Shown: positions 28,493-38,032 of the stretch, piece by piece | How positions within the stretch are numbered: position 1 is the stretch's first letter | Layout of the letters: the number at the start of each line of letters is the position of its first letter | From: CAIRTM01 sp963723235 | GTDB taxonomy: Bacteria > Desulfobacterota > WTBG01 > CAIYCZ01 > CAIRTM01 | DNA length: 64,000 bases | Direction of reading: 5' to 3' | Assembly (NCBI GenBank): GCA_963723235.1 | Contig: CAVRPV010000004.1 | Coordinates: 62,001-126,000, forward strand | Notes under the pieces: generated by a model | Told to the model about the DNA's origin: nothing | The model's input: only the letters and a program-made list of their open reading frames with translations | Database searches by the model: none | Translations under genes and position numbers: made by a program

Positions 28493-28522
28493 TTGACAAC
28501 GCTTTCACACTTCACTTATACA
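28493..28522 (+). promoter_or_regulatory. Candidate sigma-70 promoter for the glycosyltransferase gene
   Basis: TTGACA at 28493-28498 and TATACA at 28517-28522 (18-bp spacer; TTATAC with 17 also possible). The gene starts 41 bp downstream. GGAGG lies between, at about 28544. Confidence 0.55.
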
Positions 28523-28562
28523 CTACCGTAACGCTCAACTACATGGAGGCTGCACACCTGTC

Positions 28563-30014
28563 ATGAAACAAGTCTGCGCAATTGTTTTAACTCCTGACAA
28601 CAGGGCCGAAGCCCTGTGCTCCCGTCTTGTCCGCAGCCCGCTTATCAGCTCGGTTATTGTCGTGCAGCCGAACCCCGCTATAGACTACGGCTCACAGGTT
28701 CGGGTGCTGGAAGGCGGTTTTCCACCCGGAGGCCGGGAACTCAATCTGGCGCTTGAACACAACGACTCCGGCACATTGCTGCTCCTCATAACCCAGCCCC
28801 GGCTTGAAATTGAAGAGCCCGAACTGCAGGCCCTGGTGAACAAGGCTGCCGAAAATCCTGATGCCGCCATGCTGTACAGCGATTTTTTTGCAGGCAGCCG
28901 CCAGCATATCCGCCCGCTGATCCCCTATCAAAACGGCAGCATCCGGGATGATTTTTTTTTCGGCCCGCTGCAGCTCTATTGCCGCGAAAAAATTGCGCGG
29001 GCTCTGCGTGATTATGGCCCGCTCAGCCCCGGCACCTGCACGGGACTCTATGAACTGCGCCTGAAGGTATCCTGCGTCGGCCCTGTCCGCCATGTTGCCG
29101 AACCGATCGGGTTCGTGCCGGATGAGGTGGATGGGCAGCAGGGGCATTTCGCCTACGTAGATCCGTCCAACCTCAAACGTCAGCAGGAAATGGAGGGAGT
29201 CGCAACAGAGCACCTTGAGCGCATCGGCGCGCTGTGCCGAAGCCCTGCGCGCAGCTTCAACGCACGCGCGCAGGGCTGGCCGGTTGAGGCCAGCATCGTC
29301 ATCCCGGTTCGCAACCGCTGCCGCACGATTGCCGAGGCAATTCAAAGCGCGCTTGACCAGCACACCTTGTTCCCCTTTAATGTGCTGGTAGTTGACAATT
29401 ACTCAACCGACGGAACGACCGATATTGTCAGGCGCCTTGCCCAACAGGACAGGCGTGTCATACACATTGTTCCGCCGGTCACCGGGCTTGGCATCGGCGG
29501 GTGCTGGAACACGGCCGTTAGCTCAGAGCACTGCGGCCGCTTTGTCTGTCAGCTTGACTCCGACGATTTATACGCTGACAGCTGCACGCTTGAGCGCATG
29601 ACCACACCCCTGCAGCAGGGCTGCGGCATGGCTGTGGGCAGCTACCGGCTGGTCAATTTCGCTCTTGAAGACATCCCCCCCGGCATTATCGACCATCGCG
29701 AGTGGACCCCTGAAAATGGCCGCAACAACCTTTTACGCGTGCAGGGCATCGGCGCGCCGCGGGCTTTTGCGACTGAACTGCTGCGCGCACACCCGTTCCC
29801 GGACGTCAGCTATGGTGAGGACTACGCGGTTGCCCTGCGCATATCACGTGACTATCGCGTAGGGCGCATCTATGAACCGCTGTACCTGTGCCGCCGCTGG
29901 GAGGAAAATACGGATGCGATGCTGCCTGTTGAACAGGCCAACCGTTTTGCTTTATACAAGGATACACTTCGAACGCAGGAAATAGAGGAGCGCCGCAAAC
30001 AAAACCTGTCATAG
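28563..30014 (+). CDS. Two-domain GT2-family glycosyltransferase
   Basis: 483 residues. The first 230 residues look like a degenerate GT-A domain (VLTPDNRAEALCSRLVRSP; the AAMLYSDFF region). The second, from about residue 240, is a complete GT2 domain: EASIVIPVRNRCRTIAEAIQSALDQ, VVDNYSTDGTTDIVRR, CQLDSDDLYAD (the DxD motif) and SYGEDYAVALRISRDYRVGRIYEPLYLCRR with the ED catalytic pair. No membrane helices. The acceptor cannot be told. It probably builds an envelope polysaccharide or LPS. It has its own promoter and is followed by repeat A copy 5. Confidence 0.82.
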   Translation: MKQVCAIVLTPDNRAEALCSRLVRSPLISSVIVVQPNPAIDYGSQVRVLEGGFPPGGRELNLALEHNDSGTLLLLITQPRLEIEEPELQALVNKAAENPDAAMLYSDFFAGSRQHIRPLIPYQNGSIRDDFFFGPLQLYCREKIARALRDYGPLSPGTCTGLYELRLKVSCVGPVRHVAEPIGFVPDEVDGQQGHFAYVDPSNLKRQQEMEGVATEHLERIGALCRSPARSFNARAQGWPVEASIVIPVRNRCRTIAEAIQSALDQHTLFPFNVLVVDNYSTDGTTDIVRRLAQQDRRVIHIVPPVTGLGIGGCWNTAVSSEHCGRFVCQLDSDDLYADSCTLERMTTPLQQGCGMAVGSYRLVNFALEDIPPGIIDHREWTPENGRNNLLRVQGIGAPRAFATELLRAHPFPDVSYGEDYAVALRISRDYRVGRIYEPLYLCRRWEENTDAMLPVEQANRFALYKDTLRTQEIEERRKQNLS

Positions 30015-30044
30015 TCTGGCTGTGATAAAAAAAGTGCTTGTAAC

Positions 30045-30167
30045 AGGTTGTTCAAAAATACCCGGATGCAAGACGCGTGACATCGCGAGGAATGAGGCGT
30101 ACTTTTTCGTACGCCGCAAAGACGAACGATGAGCGCAACGCAGCAGACGGGCATTTTTCAACAACCT
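30045..30167 (+). repeat. Palindromic repeat A, copy 5
   Basis: 123 bp with ends AGGTTGTTCAAAAATAC and GCATTTTTCAACAACCT. The outer base pairs differ from the consensus on both sides at once. Lies 30 bp after the glycosyltransferase stop and just before a terminator of the opposite strand. Confidence 0.9.
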
Positions 30168-30171
30168 GCTA

Positions 30172-30213
30172 AAAAAATCGGGGCCCGCAACTGTTCAGCC
30201 ACAGGCCCCGATC
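30172..30213 (-). terminator. Rho-independent terminator of the ComEA-like gene
   Basis: On the minus strand: TCGGGGCC, a loop of about 17 nt, GGGCCCCGA, then T7. Lies 25 bp after the stop of the gene at 30239. Confidence 0.85.
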
Positions 30214-30238
30214 CGCACAGGGAGGGTTAGCCCTGTTT

Positions 30239-30580
30239 TTACTTTTTCAACGTAGTTTCACCCTTAAGGCTCAAATACGGTCTGAGTTTTTCCAGACTTT
30301 TCGGGCCGATACCCTTAACCTTCACGAGGTCATCAACGGAATTGAAGGCTCCTGCACTGCTGCGATAGGCGAGAATACTTTCGGCCATTTTAGGCCCGAT
30401 TCCGGGCAGCAGCGCCAGTTGCGTAGCATCGGCCGTATTGATATTGACCGTGCCCTGCAGCACCGCCTTTGCCGCCGGTTTGGGGGCGGACGACGGTTCG
30501 GCCATAGCCGGCAAGGCAGCGGCAAACAGCAACAACAGCAAGATGGCGAGAGTTTTGATACAGGTAAGGCTGTGGTTCAT
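30239..30580 (-). CDS. ComEA-like secreted helix-hairpin-helix protein
   Basis: 113 residues. A signal peptide (TLAILLLLLFAAALPAMA) is followed by a Pro/Ala linker and then two helix-hairpin-helix motifs: VNINTADATQLALLPGIGPKMAESILAYRS and FNSVDDLVKVKGIGPKSLEKLRPYL. This is the ComEA DNA-binding domain. In competent bacteria ComEA binds incoming DNA in the periplasm. Without other com genes here, a role in natural transformation is only suggested. AAGGAGGGA before ATG 30580 is a strong ribosome binding site, and the gene ends in its own terminator. Confidence 0.88.
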   Translation of the reverse strand: MNHSLTCIKTLAILLLLLFAAALPAMAEPSSAPKPAAKAVLQGTVNINTADATQLALLPGIGPKMAESILAYRSSAGAFNSVDDLVKVKGIGPKSLEKLRPYLSLKGETTLKK

Positions 30581-30674
30581 GGAACAATCCCTCCTTAAAA
30601 AAAGTTAGTAATTGACACCTTAGTCGCAGGCTGTTACTTTTTATTCCCCTTGAACTTATTTTTTTAAAAAAAAT

Positions 30675-31520
30675 ATGCCGCAACCGCTTGTCAGCATCAT
30701 CATTCCAACCCGCAACCGGGAAGCACGCATTCCAGCAGCAATTGATTCGGTGTTAAACCAGACACAGCAGGACTTCGAGCTGATCGTGGTTGACGACGGC
30801 TCAACCGATGCCACGCAGGAAGTCCTGCGCGCCTATGGCAACCGGATCGCCTGCCTGCGCATTGATCCGGCCGGACCATCCGCCGCCCGCAACCGCGGCA
30901 TTGCTGCCGCGCACGCTGATTTGATCGCGTTTCTTGATTCCGATGACATATGGCTGCCGCGCAAACTGGAACGGCAGCTCGCCCATTATTCATCGAATGG
31001 CGATGTAATGGTCAGTCAAACCCGGGAAGTATGGATACGCAATGGTGTGCGCGTGAATGCACGCACAAAACACCGCATGCACTCAGGCTGGATATATGAG
31101 CACTGCCTGCCGTTGTGCATTGTAAGCCCGTCCTCGGTTATGATTCACCGCACGGTGTTTGACCATATCGGCCTGTTTGACGAAAGCATGCCCGCCTGCG
31201 AGGATTACGATCTGTGGCTGCGCATTGCCCCCCATTACCCGATTCACCTGATCGACGAGGAATTAATCATAAAATACGGGGGTCATGCCGACCAGCAATC
31301 GCGCCGCATCCCGGCCCTGGACGGTCTGCGCATCAAGGCAATCTGTAAATCGCTTGACAGCGGAGATCTCAACAATGACCAGCGCGCGGCCGCCGTAATA
31401 GAGCTGCAGCGCAAATGCCGGATTTATGCACAAGGGTGCCGCAAACGCGGTAAAGTTGATGAGGCACGGGAGTATGAAACAATACCGCACAACTACGGCC
31501 CGGGCCCGGCCTCACCATGA
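30675..31520 (+). CDS. GT2-family glycosyltransferase
   Basis: 281 residues, single GT-A domain. VSIIIPTRNREARIPAAIDSVLNQTQQDFELIVVDDGSTDATQEV is the nucleotide-binding start, LIAFLDSDDIWLPRKLE holds the DxD motif and MPACEDYDLWLRIAPHYPIHLIDEELIIKY the catalytic ED. No membrane helix. The stop TGA overlaps the ATG of the next gene (ATGA), so the two are translationally coupled. The sugar and acceptor are unknown. The upstream ribosome binding site is poor, only A-rich sequence. Divergent from the ComEA-like gene. Confidence 0.85.
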   Translation: MPQPLVSIIIPTRNREARIPAAIDSVLNQTQQDFELIVVDDGSTDATQEVLRAYGNRIACLRIDPAGPSAARNRGIAAAHADLIAFLDSDDIWLPRKLERQLAHYSSNGDVMVSQTREVWIRNGVRVNARTKHRMHSGWIYEHCLPLCIVSPSSVMIHRTVFDHIGLFDESMPACEDYDLWLRIAPHYPIHLIDEELIIKYGGHADQQSRRIPALDGLRIKAICKSLDSGDLNNDQRAAAVIELQRKCRIYAQGCRKRGKVDEAREYETIPHNYGPGPASP

Positions 31521-33063
31521 GAAGCACACACCATAATAAAAGTCTGTTCAAATTCGCCATGCATCTTTTTGACCTGCTTTCCAAAACCGCACGAACGCAC
31601 CCGAATGCAGAGGCGTTCATCACCGAGGACTGCCGCTGCACGTTTGCAAAGCTGCACGATACCGCCTGCACTCTCGCCCTGCATCTTTCCGCACAGGGCA
31701 TCCGGCGCGGAATGCGGGTCGCGATTGTATGTCGCAACGGGATGCCGTTTGTGTATGCAACATTCGCGCTGATGCGGCTGGGGGCTGTAAGCGTACCGCT
31801 CAATTGGCGCCTTACCCCGTCTGAACTCAGCGCCCAGCTGGAACATGCAGAGACGGAATGGCTGCTTTACGATGAGGTCTGCTGTGCAAACCTGCCATCG
31901 GCCCCGCAGCTGCGCACGCTGTGCATTGGCACCAATGCTTCGCCCCTGCAAACCGGGCCGGCACTGCCCCCACCCCCGCGCGGAGCTGACCCGGCCTGTA
32001 TTATTTACACTGCCGGAACCAGTGACAGCCCGCGTGGCGTCGTGCTCAGCCATGCCAATCTGCTGGCTAACAGTGCCAATTACTGCGCTGCCTGCGATTT
32101 TGCGCCCGGGCAGCGCGAACTCGCAACCACGCAGTTGTTTCACATCTCCACGTTTTCGCGCCTGTTCGCCTATGTGCGCAGCGCCACAACCTGTTATCTG
32201 ATGAAACAATTCACACCGGATGCCTGCTTTACAATCATGCAGCGCGAACACATAACCTCCATCACCCAGACGCCGACCATGTACCGGATGCTGCTGTGGG
32301 CAGCACCGGAGCTCAGGCGCGCGGGCGCTGCCCTGACTCGGGTCATTACCGGTGCATCCGCCATGAGTCCGGCTGAACGGCAGGAACTGCGTGATCTGTT
32401 CCCGAATGCCGCGCTGTATGATATTTACGGCCAGACCGAAGCCGCCCCCGGCATCAGCGTTCTTGGACCACAGGATTTTCTCAGCAGGCCCGACAGTGTG
32501 GGCAAACCCATGCCGGGTGTGCGCGTCGCTATTGTTGATGAAAAGGGCCGCGAGCTCTCCGCAGGCTCAGTCGGTGAAATTACCTGCCTGGGACCCAATG
32601 TCATGCAGGGCTATTTCCGCAATGAATCCGCCACGCACGAGGTGCTTGTGCGCGGCCGCCTGCATACCGGTGACATGGGCTATATCGATGAAGAGGGGTT
32701 TTTGTATATTGTCTGGACGCAAAAAAGATATTATTATCAGCGGCGGCATCAATGTATATCCGCCTGAAATTGAAAACGTACTGCGCATGCACCCGGGCAT
32801 TGTTGACTGCGCCGTGTTCGGTGTGCCGGACAATCTCTGGGGCGAGACTGTGATTGCGGCCGTGGTGCTGCGCGATACCACTATTGAGGAGATTCAGGCC
32901 CATTGCCGCCGACCATCTGGCCGGTTTCAAATGCCCGCGCGAGATATTGCCCGTTTCAGAAATCCCCCGCAACGCAGCCCAAAAAACAGTTCGCAAAGAA
33001 CTGCTTTACACTGTGGGAAAACGCGAAAAACAAGGCATGCCTGTGACCTCCTCGCATACGTAA
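31517..33063 (+). CDS. AMP-dependent acyl-CoA synthetase/ligase, two frameshifts
   Basis: ANL-superfamily adenylate-forming enzyme. Motifs: ACIIYTAGTSDSPRGVVLSH (P-loop-like A3), YDIYGQTEAAPG (A5), LHTGDMGYIDEEGFLYI (A7) and GRKKDIIISGGINVYPPEIE (A8 hinge); the A10 Lys would be in NAAQKTVRKELL. It activates a carboxylic acid with ATP and loads CoA or a carrier. The frame breaks near 32720 (an extra T before GGACGC) and near 32912 (an extra C before GACCATCTG). Both repairs give gap-free motifs. The start may be ATG 31517 or ATG 31559. It is coupled to the glycosyltransferase before it, so a lipid-linked glycan is possible. Confidence 0.82.
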
Positions 33064-33138
33064 AATACACCCCCTCCCATTTCACAATGTGCCGCCGTAT
33101 ATAGAGCATTTAACTTTTTTCTGTACCCTATGTATTTT

Positions 33139-33210
33139 GCTGTCATCTCGACCGAAGGGAGAGATCTTAAAAGATTTCTCATCCTGCCTGCGGCGGATTC
33201 GAAATGACAA
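33139..33210 (+). repeat. Inverted-repeat element, TGTCATCTCGA type
   Basis: TGTCATCTCGACCG opens and TCGAAATGACAAAT closes it, so the ends TGTCAT and ATGACA are inverted. GGGAGAGATCTT and AAGATTTCTC form the inner arms. I recall elements of this look in many unrelated bacterial genomes. Only one copy lies in the window. Confidence 0.6.
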
Positions 33211-33302
33211 ATCGGCTACATAATTGAGTTAAATGGTCTAGTCCTGCACGTCCTACATACAAAATAAAGCATGTAACTAAATACTATAGCCTGCGATACA
33301 GC

Positions 33303-33402
33303 ACCGTCCGTTCGCCCTGAGCCTGTCGAAGGGTTGAACGGAGCAACATATTGCAAGATGAAACCCGTTCATGGTTCGACAAGCTCACCACGAACGGGTT
33401 TA
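33303..33402 (+). repeat. Inverted-repeat element, GTTCGACAAGC type
   Basis: CCGTTCGCCCTGAGCCTG followed by TCGAAGGG on the left and GGTTCGACAAGCTCACC with ACGAACGGG on the right. The ends CCGTTCG and CGAACGG are inverted. One copy in the window. A small dispersed element of unknown mobility. Confidence 0.6.
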
Positions 33403-33506
33403 CATCCTCTGTTCAAAAAGGCTACAGCAAAAAAGACATATGCTCTAGTTCAGTGAAAACCTAACGTTCGAGAAACCGGCTGACCCGTGGAGAAACGACT
33501 GGCGAT

Positions 33507-34969
33507 CTAACCTTTATGCCGCTGTTGTCGTTTGGGGGTAGCGGTATCTTTGGGGGAGCCTTGGGTTTTCTTTTGGGTAGGGTTGACGGCAGCGGTGGCG
33601 ATGGCCTCGTCAAGACTTTTTTCTTCGACGAGGTAGCGTCACCAGAAGGTCGGCGAGTTTTGCCAGGGCGATGCCGGAGGTGCGATTGACCTGGGCGTAG
33701 AGCCAGTCTGAGAAATTGAGAAAAGAATAAAAAGGGGATTGGTCTCTCCAGATCAGCGGGAAGGCAGCTTGGAAGCGTCCGCTGTTAACCACCATGTCAA
33801 AGTACCTGGAAAAGCGTTTGAGGCGCTGCATTAACTGGAAGTCGATATCGTTCGTCTGCAGTATCTCGTAGGGCGGCGAAGCACTGTAGTGCATCTGCCA
33901 TTCCTGATCGTGGCGGCTGATGGCGGCTCCCCGCAGGCGCTTGAGAATGCCGACCTGGATTTCATCGGGGGCTGCGTCGAGTAACGCGTCGAAACCAGCG
34001 GCAAAGGACGACAGGGTTTCCCCCGGCAACCCCACTACCAGATCGGCATGGATGATGAGCCGCGGTTTCGGTCTTCAAACGACGTAAATCCACAAGGATC
34101 TGATCGCTTGTTTTGCCGCGACCTATGCGTGCGGCGACGTCGGGATTGAGTGTCTGTACACCGACCTCCAGCTGGAGGCTGCCCGCAGGGAATTGACGAA
34201 GCCTGTCAAACAGTCGCGCGGGAAGGTTTCCCGGGATCGCTTCGAAATGCACGAAGATGTTGTCCGAAAGACGGGCGATAAAAAAATCCAGAATGGCGGT
34301 GGTAATGCCCAGGTGGAGGGCCCGATCCACAAACTTAAATTGCCGTGCGCCCCGTTCCCACAGATCGGCAAGGGCGGCGAGGACAGCGGCTTCGGGAAAT
34401 CGTCTGACTGTGCCATCGCGGCCCGACAGGCAGAATTCGCAACCATTGGGGCAACCCCGCGACGCTTCTATGTAGATCAAGCGATGGGCGATATCATCAG
34501 TGTTGTATAATGAGTAGGGCAAAGCGATAGCGGCGAGATCGGGCAGCGCTGCGTCAATGAACTTTTGATCAGGGGCGGTTCCCGAGAGGAGGGCTGTGCA
34601 GAGTTCATAGAATGCGACCTCTCCTTCCCCCGCCACGATATAGCTGGCGTGCTCGGCGATGGGGGGCAAATCAGCTGCACAAATGACCTCGGGTCCGCCG
34701 AGGACGATGGGGAGATCGGGGCGGAGTTGACGCACTATCCGCGCTACCTGTTCAAGGGGGTCCTGATTCCAGATATAGACCCCCAATCCGACGATGGCAG
34801 GGTTCCTGGCAAGGATCGCCTCGGCCATATCCACTGGCCGCTCATCGATGGTGAATTCAATAATTTCAGTGGCGGGCGCGAGTTCGCGCAGGTTGGCCTT
34901 GAGATAGCGCAAACCGAAAGCGGTGTGGATGTAGCGCGCGTTGGCAGTGGCTAAGACAATCGTTTTCAT
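33507..34969 (-). CDS. B12-binding radical SAM protein (DUF4080 type), two frameshifts
   Basis: MKTIVLATANARYIHTAFGLRYL opens a cobalamin-binding domain. IYIEASRGCPNGCEFCLSGRDG holds the CxxxCxxC cluster motif, then come FKFVDRALHLG and LQLEVGVQTLNPDV. The DUF4080 tail (HYSASPPYEILQTNDIDF, YFDMVVNSGRFQ) follows. The frame breaks near 34060; removing one G gives ALIIHADLVVGLPGE. It breaks again near 33636, where removing one A extends the protein to a Lys/Thr/Gln-rich tail ending at 33507. Full length is about 487 residues. The substrate is unknown. Base use is close to that of its neighbours. Solitary gene. Confidence 0.82.
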
Positions 34970-35009
34970 GGTTCTCTTTTACGTCAAATCAGCTTGACAG
35001 GAACATGCC

Positions 35010-35100
35010 TTGAGAAGGTCAGACCATAAAACAGGGGTGATTGTGTGTCAAGGCAAATAGCGGCGCACGATATGGGCAGGCATGACGGTGCAATAAATAA
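35010..35100. repeat. Direct repeat C, left copy
   Basis: 91 bp beginning TTGAGAAGGTCAGACCATAA and including GATTGTGTGTCAAGGC and AAATAGCGGCGCAC. It is nearly identical, in the same orientation, to 36091-36180. The two flank the lipoprotein gene and its terminator. Confidence 0.85.
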
Positions 35101-35153
35101 ACAGCATGATTTTAAATCAGTCAGCTGTTGTCCCCATTTTGCTCGCCCTTATC

Positions 35154-35187
35154 ACAAAAAAACCCCTGGAAATAACCAGGAGCTTTT
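35154..35187 (-). terminator. Rho-independent terminator of the lipoprotein gene
   Basis: On the minus strand: CTCCTGGTTATTTCCAGGGG followed by T7. Lies 22 bp after the stop of the gene at 35209. Confidence 0.85.
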
Positions 35188-35208
35188 GGAACGTCTACGT
35201 GTCGTTAC

Positions 35209-35979
35209 TTATTCAACAGTGACGTCAGCGTCTTCGATAATAACATCATAGGCATAGCCGTAACCGAAGTCCTTATCAATGACCAGAACGCCGCTGATGG
35301 TAACAGTGTCGCCCTTTTTTACCATTGCACCGGTCGTGACAGTCAGGTCGTTGGTGCCGGCAGCGCCGGTGCCATCCTGAAGGTGAAGCCAGTTCTTGCC
35401 CATGATCTCAGGGCTGAATTTTACCACTTTGCCGCGAACTTTCACCGGCTTGCCGGCCAGGTCGGCTTTCCCGGCAAAGATGCCTGCTACCGTCTGACCA
35501 CCTTCTGCAGGTGTAATGCCGGAAAAATCGACGTCTGCTGTTTCACCGCCTTTTTTGCCTCCACTCATTGGCGGATGATATGCAGGTGCGTCGCCGGGCA
35601 GGTTCTCTGCGCCGGCAACCTGTATGGATGGAACAAAGTAAACCATAGCAAAGGTGCGATCGAGGGTCTTGCTGTGGTAGTCGCGCATCGGCATTCCTTC
35701 CGGGACGACGACATCATCACCAACCTTGGCTGCGAATTGAGGGGCTGCGGCCCAGAACTTCTCTGTGCCCGTGTCGACCTGTACGTAGGTGTATCCAGCG
35801 GTATTAATGATCTCAAGGACTTTACCCGATTTTCCAGGAACTGCCTGAGGAACTGCCGCTGCAGTCTGGGCAGGAGGGTTGGCGACCTCCGGTTTTGGAG
35901 CCGGCTTGTCTTCGCCACAACCGGCAAGCAGGCTGAGAGAGAACATTGCGATGCAGAAAATAGTCACTGATTGTTTCAC
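35209..35979 (-). CDS. Lipoprotein with C-terminal OB-fold-like domain
   Basis: 256 residues from GTG 35979, which has GGAGGATG upstream. The lipobox is LLAGC, giving a lipid-anchored mature protein starting Cys-Gly-Glu-Asp; the +2 Gly suggests the outer membrane or surface. A short Pro/Ala linker follows. Two similar modules come next: GKVLEIINTAGYTYVQVDTG (residues about 50-130), and a clear OB-fold-like one near the end, KPVKVRGKVVKFSPEIMGKNWLHLQDGTG through DTVTISGVLV. Such domains occur in respiratory or nucleic-acid-binding proteins, and the role is unknown. It lies between two 90-bp direct repeats. Confidence 0.8.
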   Translation of the reverse strand: MKQSVTIFCIAMFSLSLLAGCGEDKPAPKPEVANPPAQTAAAVPQAVPGKSGKVLEIINTAGYTYVQVDTGTEKFWAAAPQFAAKVGDDVVVPEGMPMRDYHSKTLDRTFAMVYFVPSIQVAGAENLPGDAPAYHPPMSGGKKGGETADVDFSGITPAEGGQTVAGIFAGKADLAGKPVKVRGKVVKFSPEIMGKNWLHLQDGTGAAGTNDLTVTTGAMVKKGDTVTISGVLVIDKDFGYGYAYDVIIEDADVTVE

Positions 35980-36090
35980 GGGTACATCCTCCAATCTTTT
36001 TACTGGTGCGGGCAATTAATTGAAAAAGCTTAATCATTCTTCCATGCGAACCTGTTTTTATCGCTTAAAAATTTGTTTTTTTGACCCCCG

Positions 36091-36180
36091 TTGAGATGGG
36101 CAGACCATAAAACAGGAGCGATTGTGTGTCAAGGCAAATAGCGGCGCACAATGTGGGCAGGGCTGACCGGGCAAAAATAA
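36091..36180. repeat. Direct repeat C, right copy
   Basis: 90 bp beginning TTGAGATGGGCAGACCATAA. Differs from the left copy at about 10 positions. Ends about 265 bp before rpsB. Confidence 0.85.
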
Positions 36181-36445
36181 GGGCCGCGATTAAACATTGT
36201 GCGAAGCGCCCATTAAAATCCGTTAAAAACCCATATTTTTACTTGCAGGCATGATAAACATGTGATATTACTTACAGGTTTTAAAACAGCCCCCGCAAAC
36301 CCGTGAGCCGGGCGTGGGACAAACAATCACTTTGGACGAGCGGCAACAACCGCGAAAAGAATACCCCTCGAAGGGAATTCTGTTGCAGGTGGCTCAACAC
36401 CCCGCAATGACCCGCGACAGCCGCACAAGAAAAGGAGACCGTATT

Positions 36446-37207
36446 TTGGCTACAACGACTACGATGAAACAGATGCTTGAGGCAGGAGTGCACTTCGGTC
36501 ATCAGACCAGCAAGTGGAACCCGAAAATGAAACCCTACATCTTCGGGGCGCGCAACGGAATTCACATTATCGATCTTCAGAAAACCGTCGTGCTTTTCAA
36601 GGAAGCGACCGATTTTATTGTCAACACCGTCGCGAAGGGCGGCAAAGTACTCTTTGTCGGCACCAAGCGCCAGGCCCAGGAGCCCATCCGCGAGGAAGCT
36701 CAACAGGCCGGCCACTATTACATTACCAACCGCTGGCTGGGCGGGTTGCTGACCAATTTCGGCACGATAAAGAAAAGCATTGAGCGCTTGAAAACGCTTG
36801 AAGCCATGCGCGATTCGGGTGAATTTGCCAACTTCAAGAAGAAAGAGGCCCTGGGATTTGAGCGCGAGATAGAGAAACTCACGTTTGTATTTGACGGGAT
36901 CCGCGACATGGATCGCCTGCCTGCCGCGCTTTTTATCGTTGACCCCAAAAAGGAAAAAATCGCGGTCTCCGAGGCAAAAAAACTCAATATTCCAACCATC
37001 GGACTGCTCGATACCAACTGTGACCCGGAAGATATCGACTTCGTTATCCCGGGCAATGATGACGCCATCCGGGCTGTTAAGCTTTTCAGCTCAAAAATTG
37101 TGGAAGCCATTGCAGCGGGAGAGCGCAGGCGACAGGAAATAAACAAGGAAGATGCCTTGCGGGCTGCCCGGCAGTCAGAACAGGCCATGAAGGAAATGGC
37201 CGAATAA
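36446..37207 (+). CDS. rpsB: 30S ribosomal protein S2
   Basis: 253 residues with the S2 signatures MKQMLEAGVHFGHQTSKWNPKMKPYIFG, TNRWLGGLLTNFGTIKKS and PTIGLLDTNCDPEDIDFVIPGNDDAIRA. It binds the small subunit near the decoding region and recruits S1. The start is TTG 36446, with AAAGGAGACC upstream giving the normal N-terminus. A leader of more than 100 bp that has open frames but no protein resemblance precedes it and may hold the S2 autoregulatory site. It heads the conserved run rpsB-tsf-pyrH-frr. Confidence 0.95.
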   Translation: MATTTTMKQMLEAGVHFGHQTSKWNPKMKPYIFGARNGIHIIDLQKTVVLFKEATDFIVNTVAKGGKVLFVGTKRQAQEPIREEAQQAGHYYITNRWLGGLLTNFGTIKKSIERLKTLEAMRDSGEFANFKKKEALGFEREIEKLTFVFDGIRDMDRLPAALFIVDPKKEKIAVSEAKKLNIPTIGLLDTNCDPEDIDFVIPGNDDAIRAVKLFSSKIVEAIAAGERRRQEINKEDALRAARQSEQAMKEMAE

Positions 37208-37240
37208 AAGGCCCCTATAAAGCGAAGGAGTATTCATACC

Positions 37241-37834
37241 ATGTCTGTTGATGCGAAAACTGTAAAAACCCTGCGCGAAAAAACCGGCGCAGGCATGATG
37301 GATTGCAAGAAAGCGCTTGCCGAGACCGGCGGCGATATGGAAAAAGCGATAATATACCTGCGGGAAAAAGGCATTGCATCAGCCTCAAAAAAATCGGGGC
37401 GGGCCACCAGGGAAGGCCGGATTATCTCCTATATTCATCCCGGCGACAAACTGGGTGTGATGCTTGAAGTGAACTGTGAAACTGATTTTGTCGCCAAAGG
37501 CGAGCAGTTCATCGAATTTACGCGCGATATTGCCCTGCATATCGCCGCTGCCGCACCGAGCTATCTCTCCCGGGACGATATCCCCGGAGACGTGCTGGAA
37601 CAGGAACGCAGCATTTACCGGACGCAGGCCCTCAATGACGGTAAGCCGGCAAACATCGTCGATAAAATCGTCGAGGGACGCATCAGCAAGTTCGCCGCCG
37701 AGGTGTGCCTGCTGGACCAGCCGTTTGTCAAGGACGATAAAATTAAAATTAGTGACTTTATCAAAAACGGCATTGCAACATTCGGTGAGAATATCGGCAT
37801 TGCACGCTTTGCGCGTTTCAAAGTGGGCGAATAA
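37241..37834 (+). CDS. tsf: Elongation factor Ts (short form)
   Basis: 197 residues, the nucleotide-exchange factor for EF-Tu. VKTLREKTGAGMMDCKKALAETGGDMEKAIIYLREKGI is the UBA-like N-terminal domain, and CETDFVAKGEQFIEFTRDIALHIAAAAP contains the TDFV motif that contacts EF-Tu. The second half of the core domain is missing, as in Deltaproteobacteria and several other phyla, so this is the natural short type rather than a truncation. AAGGAG lies before ATG 37241, 33 nt after rpsB. Confidence 0.95.
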   Translation: MSVDAKTVKTLREKTGAGMMDCKKALAETGGDMEKAIIYLREKGIASASKKSGRATREGRIISYIHPGDKLGVMLEVNCETDFVAKGEQFIEFTRDIALHIAAAAPSYLSRDDIPGDVLEQERSIYRTQALNDGKPANIVDKIVEGRISKFAAEVCLLDQPFVKDDKIKISDFIKNGIATFGENIGIARFARFKVGE

Positions 37835-38032
37835 TTGACAGCCGCGCGCAGTCGGGGCCTGAAATACAAGGATAATCCCTGCGCGCACAGCTTAAGGCAG
37901 CAGCCTGAAGGGTTTTGACAGGGCAGGGACGCGAGAATCGAATGTGCGCGCTGAACGGGCCCTGCCCAAAGCCCCGCAGGCGACGGTGCACGCAACAGTC
38001 AATGCTTGTCCAACAATGAGCGAGAGGTCTCC

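Larger units (their letters stand above)
33064..33506. other. Intergenic stretch rich in repeats
   Basis: No gene. It holds two dispersed-repeat-like segments listed separately (33139-33210, 33303-33402) between convergent genes. Confidence 0.6.

Noticed and set aside
36314..36445. N-terminal extension of rpsB
   Set aside because: The frame is open but the extra 44 residues resemble no S2 protein, and TTG 36446 has the strong AAAGGAG site and gives the normal start.
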